Shown here: one piece after another, positions 56,743 through 64,000 of the stretch
Position numbering within the stretch: position 1 is the first letter of the stretch
Layout of the letters: every line of letters begins with the position of its first letter
Assembly (NCBI RefSeq): GCF_016808335.1
Contig: NC_053142.1
Location: 50,773,992-50,837,991 of the forward strand
From: Panicum virgatum
Taxonomy: Eukaryota; Streptophyta; Magnoliopsida; Poales; Poaceae
Length of the DNA: 64,000 nt
Direction: 5' to 3'
Program-made: the position numbers and the translations under genes
Notes under the pieces: model-generated
Databases searched by the model: none
What the model saw: the letters and a program-made list of their open reading frames with translations, nothing else
Told to the model about the DNA's origin: nothing

Positions 56743-59511
56743 TGAAAGGCCCTAGTTTGGTTTTGGTAATTGAGTGACAACTTAGGTGGACTAATAAGTG
56801 TTTATGTTGAGATACACAGGAGATTAGTCCACACAAAGACACTAGTATGAGCGACATATGCCATGGAGGAGAAATGGCTAAGGGTTGATGCTATGCTCAT
56901 ATAGTGTGATCAAGGAGCTCATTGCATATGAGACATGACATGGAGTTATGTGACCAAAGTGGAGAAGATCAAGACAAGGCTTGGCTTGATGGACCGGTTG
57001 CAATGGAGAAGGGCAAGTCAAGGCTTTGAAGCGAGGGACCGAGAGGCGGTGAAGCTTGGGCAAGATTTGGCGCCGATGGACCGAGGCAACGGTGAAGAGC
57101 GAGCAAGGTCAAGATCGATGGACCAAAGAGGTCATGTGATGATATGGAGTGGATCATATCATTTAAGAAAGATCAAGCCAAGTGTTGACTCATGATGATG
57201 ATCAAAAGGCTTGATGGAGTTTGGTGCTTGTGTGGCATCAACATTTGGGAAGTTGAAATGGAATGCGCAAGGCAAAGGTATGACTTGTAGGGCATTTCAT
57301 TTCACCGGTCAAAGGTTGTGTAGAGAAGTGCATGACCGGATTTAGGATAGATGGCCGTACTATCAAGAGGGGCAAACTTGTTTGCATATCGGTCATCTAG
57401 TGCCACTTGAGCGATCTAACATTGCGATGTTGCTAGGATCGAGTGGCGTGGTGAGATCAAGTGAAAATCCTTTGAAAATGATTGTGAAATGCTAACACAC
57501 ATGCACATGGTGTTGTTCACGTGGTGGTGTTGGCACATTTGCAAAGGAGAAAGAGTTGGAGTTGATGTTGATCAACTTTGGGAAGCAAGAATGGTCTTTT
57601 GGTTTTCTCCGAAAATTAGGTTGTCTCTTGGAGTGGAATACTGCTTTGATCCATTGTGTTTTGGATCAAGAATTCAGTTGGGTTGTGTAGCCCTCTGAAT
57701 TAGCTTTCCATAGAGTCCAAGATCACCTAATTTGAACATCGGAGCTAAGAGTTATGGCCGTTTTACCGAGGTACATTTCTGCTGGAAATAGACCTGCGGA
57801 CGGTCCGCCCTAGACCTGCGGACGGTCCGCCCTTGAGGGGCGGACGGTCCGCCGTTATCTCGGTTGAGCTCAAACAGAACCGTTTTTGGCTCTGTGGGTG
57901 GTCCAAAATGACCTGCGGACCGTCCGGTCCATGGGGGCGGACGGTCCGCCTTTAAAAGCTGAAACGGGCGCAGAAACTTGGTTGTTCTGTCTTGGGTGCC
58001 CAAAATGACCTGCGGACCGTCCGGTCCTTGGGGGCGGACGGTCCGCCTCCTACTGAAATTTCTGGGACACAAACACTGCGGTTTCTGTGTGTGCTCACGT
58101 TTTGAACTGCGGACAGTCCGCCCCTGGGGAGCGGACAGTCCGCCGGTAACTTTCAGATTTAGTCAGAGACGTTTGCAAATCGGTTGGTTCGAAGTTTTGA
58201 ACCGCGGACAGTCCGCCCCAGGGGCGCGGACAGTCCGCCCGGGGCTCTAACGGTCGACTCTGACACATAATCATTGCAGTTCTAGCCGTTGGTTTTAAAT
58301 GGCGGACGGTCCGGTTTTTGTGAGGCGGACAGTCCGCGAAAACTCAGTTTTCACGGGATTTGAGTGTAACGGCTAGTTTGGGGCCTCCCTCTATAAATAG
58401 AGGGTGTGGCCGGCCATTTGAGGAGAGAGAGCACCTTGGGGACTTGGTGTCCATGTGTGAGAGTGCTTGAGAGCCCTCTACTCACTCTAACTTGATAGTA
58501 ATCATCCGATCGAGTGAGAGAGCGATTCTAGTGCGATTGCTTTGAGAGATTGCATCGAGTGGCACTAGGTGATCGTGTTGCAAGCCGGTGTGCTTGTTAC
58601 TCTTGGAGGTTGCCACCTCCTAGACGGCTTGGTGGCAAGAGACTCCGTTGAAGCCCGCAAGAAGTTTGTGCGGTGCTCCGGAGAAGAGTTTGTGAGGGGT
58701 ATTGTGCTCACCCCGCGGGAGCCGCGAAGAGCAACTCTAGTTGAGCGAGACGTGAAGAGCAACAAGTGGTTCGGCCGGATCATGTGCTAGAGCTCGGTGT
58801 GAGCACTCCACGTGGGAGAGTGTGACTTGAGAGTCACCACTAGCAAGAGGATCGGCGGCAACCTTGGAGCTTGTCTCAACGGGGATTAGCTTGGTGGCAA
58901 CCAAGTGAACCTCGGGATAAAAATCACCGTGTCAACTTTGTCTACTCTTCTCGGTGGTTTGCATTCTCCAAATCACAAGCATTGTATTTACATTCTTCTA
59001 TATCTTGTGCTTGTGTAGTTGCTCTCTAGTGATTAGTTAGCTTGTGTAGCTTGCTAATCAACTTCTTGCTTGTGTAGCTAGAAGTAGAGATCCTAGTGTA
59101 ACTAGTTAGCTTGTGTAGCTTAATTAGTTGCTCTTGCTTAGATTGTGTAGCTAAGCAAGTTGAGCACTTGGATTTGGATTGTGTATCCTTGTCCTTGAGC
59201 ATCTAGTGAGCTTAGGTTTGGCTTTGTGCTTTTGCTCATTAGAATTGTTTAGGAGCTCCCCCGGTTTGTGAAGTACTAGTGCTTAGGCTTGTGTGACTTG
59301 GCATTAGAATTGTTAGGAGAGCTCTTACTAGCTTGGCACTCCATTTGCTTTGTGTAGGATCCTTTTTGGAGGTGCCTTAGAGTCATAGTTAGAGGGGTGA
59401 AGTCTTGGCTAAGCGAATAGTTTTAATTCCGCATAAGTTTCGGTTAGCCGGCGTAATTAATTTTAGAAAGGACTATTCACCCCCGCTCTAGTCCGCCATC
59501 TCGACCCTACA
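56743..59511 (+). mobile_element. Solo LTR of a Copia-type element
   Basis: 2769 bp between perfect GACGC duplications (56738-56742 and 59512-59516). It starts TGAAAGGCCCTAG and ends CATCTCGACCCTACA, the LTR end that in full-length grass Copia elements is followed by the tRNA-Met primer site. A TATA box, TATAAATA, lies at 58393-58400. Upstream of it is the palindrome array 57796-58340. The 3' kilobase has the AGCTTGTGTAGCTTGCTAAT-type low-complexity DNA known from these LTRs. Confidence 0.9.
57796..58340. repeat. Array of 13 palindromes GCGGAC(G/A)GTCCGC
   Basis: Positions 57796, 57818, 57840, 57915, 57937, 58012, 58034, 58109, 58131, 58204, 58226, 58302 and 58325. After the first, they form pairs 22-23 bp apart, and the pairs recur every 95-98 bp. 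In three pairs (57915, 58012 and 58302) the first member is a variant ending GTCCGGT. Confidence 0.95.
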
Positions 59512-60491
59512 GACGCGCGCAGTGGGGGTGGCGCGCGGTCACGGCGGCGCGGCGGCACTCTGATGACGGTGGAGCCGGAACCGAGCGGGCAATAGGTCGG
59601 GAAGGGAGAGGAGGTTGCGGGGGAGCTCACCGGGGTTTCGTTTTGGGCGGAGAAGGGCCGGAGGTGGGAGCTTGACGGAGAGGGGCGAAGCTCGACGGAG
59701 ATCGGCAATGGCGGCCGCGGTCTGGAGCTCGATTCGGCCGGGGTAGGGGCTCGGCCGAGCTCATGGATGGTCGGAGTGGGTGCGGGCTGAGGTCGCGCAA
59801 CTCAGAGTGCAAAGGATTGAGGTGGGGCGGCGAGGAACGGCCGGCGCGGCATCGACGGCGAGCTCTGCTCGTCTTGGCTCCGCGCGAGCGCGAGGAATGG
59901 AGAAGGGAAGGACGGGACTGGAAGCTTCTCGGGACCACGCGAGGAGAAGAGCGGCATCAAGCGCGATGGCCGACGCGGGGATGCGCTCGCCGGCGGCCAG
60001 ACGCCGGTATGGGCGTCGGGGCGGCACAGTAGAAACACTGGAGAGCACAGTTTACTCGTTGAACGATTTTGACTCAAGTTTGACCCGCTGAAACTCCAAA
60101 TTTCATATAAAAACTTGGAATTTGACCAAAATAAAAGTTGTAGAGTAAAAGAAGATCTACAACTTTCGTTTTGGGCCAAAGTTGATTTGGAGCTCGGATC
60201 GGTGAGAAAAACGAGATCGAAAACGGCTAAGTAGATGTTTACTAAGCGAACGCGATTAGCGCTAACGACGAACTTGAGTCCATGATTAGCGAGTTAACTC
60301 GTGATTAGCGAGCACAAATAACACAGGGGTGTCACAATAAGATTTCGTAATTGTACTCGGACTCCTCATGGACCGGACTTACCGATTGGACCCACCGGTC
60401 ATACCGGTCGGGCTCTTGCCAGATCAGCTACAGCACCAGACCGGTCAGACCGCTTGGTCAGATCGGTTGATGCCAATATTGGTCGTCAACA

Positions 60492-61256
60492 TATGCCCCC
60501 TGTTTTCTGGTGAAGCTTGCTTAACAGAAAACATAACCAGGACCAAAATTGCCTCTGGATGATGATAATCACTCACCGGCCTTATGTATGATTTTCTAGA
60601 TCACATATGCATGCTATTATAGCCAAAATAAGAAAAAATAGCGATTGTGATGATATGGTTATGCATCAGCAAGCTATTTCGGCTTTACAAACATTTAGCA
60701 TATCAGAAATCTTGACACGGCCATGGCTGCTGATCATATTGGCCATAGCTCCATGGTGAGGCATAAGTAAGATATTGATAATCATAACGAGCCAACCAAG
60801 GACTATGCCCAAATCATGGATTAAATATACCTGAATATGCAGTCCATGGCACATGCATCGACGGAATAAATGATGAAGTCCAATGAGACGTCCGATGATG
60901 CTTTTTTGATCTTTGTGTTAAAAAACTCCTTCGTTTGCCTTCCAATTGATTGCTTTGTTTTTGTTCATATATCTTCTTGTATTTGTCCAAAAGCTCTTTA
61001 AAGGTCGGCGTCCTCTTCTTTGCACCACCAGAACTCCCAGGTGTAGACCGGTCAGACCGGTAAGGAAAACCGGTCAGACCGGTTCCGTCAGAACCGATAT
61101 GATTGCTCTTGTTTTACCCCCCAGCCAAACTTGGACATTGTTCGACTATATTGTTTGAATCATGATCATCGTTGGGGACAATTTTATCAATTGAGCTATC
61201 AGATTGTTCTTCAACAATCAGCTTTTCTTTATCTAGTGTCAAATCTGAATTTTTGT
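60492..61256. other. Internal non-coding part of the LTR element
   Basis: 765 bp between the gag-like ORF stop and the left LTR; A/T-rich, with one more ACCGGTCAGACCGGT pair near 61050. No pol motifs in any frame. Confidence 0.5.
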
Positions 61257-62276
61257 TCAATCTTCCATCTTTTTGACACGGTAAACTTGTTTCATCACCT
61301 TATGCTTCTTTTTCCACATAAACCGATTTTCTTGATGAAAACGGTCATTATTTGTAGGTGATGGTTTTCTAATTGCCGACTCCCTATAGGTAATATAATC
61401 TGGACACAAATATCTAGGAAGAGACGGCATACATGAATTATAATAACATGACGGATAAAAACAAGGCATGCTGTAATAAGATCCGCATGGCATAGGTATA
61501 GGTGACCTATGTGACGGAAACGGCATTGAATTAGGAAAATTATTTTGTTGCCGATTCCGATCATGGAATTGCTGTCTTGGAGTAGATCTTGAGTGTTTTG
61601 GATGTTTTGGCCGACTAGCATCTTTTATTTGTTTTTTGGATTTAGCCGGAAGATCTCCAAGAAAGGACTTCGACATTTTCTTTTGATGCTTGTAACGGCC
61701 TTTGGATTGAATGGTTTTCCAAACACCAATCTCAGGTTTCTTGGGTTTAACCATCTTATGTTTTGATTTATTTTGCAAAATCCTAGATGAACCGGTTAGA
61801 CCGGTCTTGGAACCGGTCAGACCGGTTGCAGTGCAACCAGCACCTTTGCCTTTGTTTTGTTGCCCCCCGAGCGTTGAAGTACTAGATTTAGTCTCTGTGC
61901 TCTTGTCAGGGGATTTTGGTTTAACAATTTCGGCTTGAGACAACCGAATTGTATCTTGACCAACAACATCACAAGTTGGCAAATCTTTGCAAGGATTATT
62001 GGTCGGCTTCTCAATAGCCGACTTTTGAATAACAGGAATTGGATCTACTTTATCCACTATATCAATTAGTTCAGGTTTACCAAGCAAATACTTGATATAA
62101 ATACGATCACTATTGGATAAAGTACTTGTAGACAGTACCTCTCTCAGAACATTGTGGTATGATGGCGATCCTTTGTTCTCCATCCAGCATGAAAAACTCA
62201 GGTCGATCTGTACTCGAAGAATCTCTTGACATAGTTCAAAAGTCATCGCCATAGGTGTGTCTTCAGATTGCACCAT
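61257..62276 (-). CDS. Gag-like/unknown protein of the non-autonomous LTR element
   Basis: 339 aa, ATG at 62276 (MVQSEDTPMAMTFELCQEIL), starting about 70 bp after the right LTR, the place where gag begins. The N-terminal third is ordered (DRIYIKYLLGKPELIDIVD); the rest is Lys/Ser/Pro/Asn-rich (KGRYKHQKKMSKSFLGDLPA), with a Pro/Tyr/Cys stretch (YYSMPCFYPSCYYNSCMP). No CCHC zinc knuckle, protease or RT motif is seen. The internal TGLTGSKTGLTGSS is the translation of ACCGGT repeats, so element-specific repeats have grown into the frame. Intact for 339 codons, which argues for recent activity or selection. Could be a divergent gag or an acquired ORF. Confidence 0.5.
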   Translation of the reverse strand: MVQSEDTPMAMTFELCQEILRVQIDLSFSCWMENKGSPSYHNVLREVLSTSTLSNSDRIYIKYLLGKPELIDIVDKVDPIPVIQKSAIEKPTNNPCKDLPTCDVVGQDTIRLSQAEIVKPKSPDKSTETKSSTSTLGGQQNKGKGAGCTATGLTGSKTGLTGSSRILQNKSKHKMVKPKKPEIGVWKTIQSKGRYKHQKKMSKSFLGDLPAKSKKQIKDASRPKHPKHSRSTPRQQFHDRNRQQNNFPNSMPFPSHRSPIPMPCGSYYSMPCFYPSCYYNSCMPSLPRYLCPDYITYRESAIRKPSPTNNDRFHQENRFMWKKKHKVMKQVYRVKKMED

Positions 62277-62343
62277 ATTGCTAGGGCTTGATTTCGGTTA
62301 TGCAAAACCGAAACACCTTTTCCCCAGCGGAGTCGCCAATTTG

Positions 62344-63042
62344 TGTTGACGCCTTTTACGGGCCAACACAAGATCGCGCTAGGTCGCGTGGCGCGAGGGG
62401 GAGCTCCTTGCAGCACCTCCTGCGTGGAGCGGTCAGACCGGTCGCCGTGCAGAACGGTAACAATCCGACGAACGCTCGCCCGGGAGGGACCCCGTCGGGG
62501 CAAGCGCACGTAGGGTTGCCCTAGGCTCGGCAGGCCAGCTAGGGCGTCCTTAAATGTCATGGAGACGAGAAAAGAACAGCATGTCGAGGTTGGAAAAGCT
62601 AGGGTAAAGAGAAAAGGTAAAGACGATAAAAGATAAATGTATTTGATTGGTTCGATTGGGTTGTGTCTCTCAATCGGTCGTGACCCTTTATATTTATAGG
62701 GTGAGAAAGAATTACCCCGCAAGAAATCATGTTTACAGATATAAATCTATAAGATTTCCTAATTGTACTCGGACTCCTCATGGACGGTCAGACCGATTGG
62801 ACCCACCGGTCAGACCGGTTGGGCTTGCCGAATCAGCTACAGCACCAGACTGGTCAGATGTTTGTTCAGATCGGTTGATGCCAATCACCCCGTTCGGCTG
62901 GTGGACAGCCTCCAGCCTCTACAGTATTTCCCTCTCACACAACTCCAGCCTCCAGCCACCAGCCAGACAACAGTGTTTTTCTCTCACAAAACTCCAGCTC
63001 CAGTTCCAGCCTGCCGAATAGGGTGAATATTTTTCGTCAACA
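62344..63042 (-). repeat. 5' LTR (right) of the non-autonomous element
   Basis: 699 bp including a 140-bp MITE; without it about 560 bp, close to the reassembled left LTR (about 580 bp, which has an extra 20-bp GACCGGTCAGAGG-type unit). Substitutions between the two are few. Confidence 0.9.
62886..63025. mobile_element. Tourist-like MITE in the right LTR
   Basis: 140 bp, left CACCCCGTTCGGCTGG, right inverted CACCCTATTCGGCAGG, flanked by AAT on both sides. Left LTR lacks it, which proves the insertion. Confidence 0.9.
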
Positions 63043-63315
63043 CCGGCCGGACGGCTTCTCAGGTGCCCTTGCTGGCTTGCTCAGGCACCAGAGATGGCAG
63101 GCAGTTCCCGGCGCTGCCGCGCTCGGCACGGTGGCAGCGACCAGCGAGAACGAGCGGAGGGGAGACGAGACAGGACGGGACGGGACGACGAGGGAAGCAG
63201 GATGTGGGCCCGGGAGGATGGCGCGGCGGGGGGGCAGAATCCCGGGAATGTCGTGGCGAGGGCGCGAGGCGACCCACGACGGGGGACAGGACGTGTCACA
63301 TGACGTCACGGGCAA
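63043..63315. repeat. Segmental duplication, copy 2 (right part)
   Basis: Continues the homology to copy 1 from about 43875 to 44153, including GGCTTCTCAGGTG and GTGTCACATGACGTCACG. The TGACGTCA palindrome is a perfect bZIP (C-box/CRE-type) site conserved in both copies. Confidence 0.85.
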
Positions 63316-64000
63316 GGGGAATCAAAAGCAGAGCAGAGCCGGAGCAGGCAGGCTCCCTTGTAATCATATACATGCCTCGGACGCCGCCCAGGACCCAAAC
63401 AGTGCGCCGCATGGCAGGCGCTACAAGTCCTGTGCCGGGGGGCGTATCGTGCAGTGTCCTAGGCTGCGCGTGCTACCCAAAGCACATTGCAAATGTTTTT
63501 ATTTGTTGCTAAACGAGAAGTAATTTTTTTTTACGGGTAGAAAAAAAATCTCCCTTTTTTTGCTTGCTCTTGGGAGAATCACATGCATGGTGAGATTTGA
63601 ATTTTCTGAGCACCTGCGGAGCGTGCAGTGTGGAGCGGGCACTACTGGACGTAGGGACTGGACGCACGCTGGTCATGTCGTGACGCATGCATGGGCATGG
63701 CATTGGCATGCATGCGTTTCCGTGGAGTGAATGAAGCTCTCATCAGCTCAGCGGGCACGTACGGTACAGTGGCGGCGCGTGCGTGATCGATTGTAGCCGG
63801 CTTTTCGTGTGTGTCTTGTTCCATTCCATCCGTCCACACCGTCGTCAAAAAGAAGGCATGCCACGAGAGCAACTTTGGTAAGCCGGCCTCAAATTGCGGC
63901 CTAGCTAGCTAGCTAGACCTACTACCTCTAAATAGCACCACAAAGTACCTAAAACCTACGTCTACGTGCATAACAGCATAAGGTGGCATCGTCTGTCTGT
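63316..64000. other. Intergenic to window end, nothing recognised
   Basis: About 690 bp with RY-like CATGCATGC runs near 63680-63715 and a GCTAGCTAGCTAG run near 63903. No coding frame I would support; may be promoter of a gene to the right. Confidence 0.35.

Larger units (their letters stand above)
53950..60336 (-). mobile_element. Solo LTR of a gypsy-type element, itself interrupted
   Basis: Bounded by perfect ATAAG duplications (53945-53949 and 60337-60341). On the minus strand it begins TGTGACACCCCTG and ends GGGCGGTGCTGCTACA. Subtracting the nested Copia LTR leaves about 3.6 kb. The intact right LTR of the host element shows the uninterrupted ATCTATAAGATTTC site. Contains TGAGTATACTAATACTCAGC (54451-54470), seen in long LTRs of grass chromoviruses. 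No internal region, so it is a recombination product. Frames such as 59761-60091 and 56344-56857 are GC-rich non-coding DNA. Confidence 0.85.
53521..63042 (-). mobile_element. Non-autonomous LTR retrotransposon with gag-like ORF, hosting nested insertions
   Basis: Left LTR 53521-53949 plus 60342-60491 (split by a solo LTR); right LTR 62344-63042 (with a MITE). Termini TGTTGACG and CGTCAACA. Target duplication CCGGG/CCGGC, 4 of 5. Polarity is minus: beside the right LTR the minus strand reads AATTGGCGACTCCGCTGGGG, a leader common in plant LTR elements; beside the left LTR it reads AAAACAGGGGGCATA, a polypurine tract. The 1.85-kb interior encodes one ORF (61257-62276) and no pol. Paired ACCGGTCAGACCGGT palindromes occur in both LTRs. 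Insertion into copy 2 of the segmental duplication is proved by the uninterrupted copy 1. Confidence 0.9.

Noticed and set aside
61257..62276. Pol or integrase region of the LTR element
   Set aside because: No protease, RT, RNase H or integrase motifs; only a gag-position ORF.

Overview
The window is nuclear DNA of a grass, most probably a panicoid. The genes have introns with GT-AG borders and match grass developmental regulators, and the intergenic DNA is packed with LTR retrotransposons, hAT, Tourist/Harbinger-like, Stowaway and Mutator-like elements typical of Poaceae. Species cannot be fixed from the sequence alone.

Genes from left to right. (1) The first exon of WUSCHEL (closest in remembered sequence to maize WUS2), minus strand, cut by the window edge. 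(2) A six-exon TLDc-domain protein with an N-myristoylation-type start (14986-18036, minus). (3) A two-exon Pin1-type parvulin prolyl isomerase (20744-22752, minus) that lacks an in-frame ATG. (4) Phase-consistent 3' exons of a plus-strand gene I do not recognise (28996-30283). (5) A complete 13-exon auxin response factor of the MONOPTEROS/ARF5 class, rice ARF11-like (31985-37236, minus, 945 aa). (6) A G-type lectin receptor kinase (48460-50971, minus) split by a 2-bp deletion just after its transmembrane segment. WUS and MONOPTEROS, two key meristem/auxin regulators, lie about 32 kb apart on the same strand; from memory, rice has the same pairing on chromosome 4.

Mobile DNA. 3271-9244 is the 3' part of a Tat-lineage Ty3/gypsy element: an antisense ORF with the plant 'putative gypsy type transposon' domain, a polypurine tract and a 3' LTR. 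24787-28803 is a complete, young, non-coding LTR element (TSD TACAT) whose polypurine tract and LTR start match the Tat element, so it looks like its non-autonomous partner. 18518-19669 is a DNA-transposon-like segment carrying a truncated SCL3-type GRAS gene. 39282-41094 is a deleted hAT element. 44954-48410 is a probable solo LTR containing a hAT element.

Right end. A roughly 1.2-kb block occurs twice (41844-44153 and 52637-53520 continued at 63043-63315), on either side of the receptor kinase. Each copy carries insertions the other lacks, so each serves as the empty-site reference for the other. Copy 2 is interrupted by a four-level nest: a gag-like-only LTR element (53521-63042), with a gypsy-type solo LTR in its left LTR (TSD ATAAG), a Copia-type solo LTR inside that (TSD GACGC), and a Tourist-like MITE in its right LTR. 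The Copia solo LTR has a striking paired array of a 13-bp palindrome upstream of its TATA box.

I did not find a new multi-gene system. The strongest leads are the antisense ORF of the Tat element and its companion, the captured SCL3 fragment, the unrecognised gene at 28996-30283, the ORF antisense to the Pin1 3' end, and the broken or altered starts and frames of WUS, Pin1 and the receptor kinase. No tRNA, rRNA or CRISPR array was seen.
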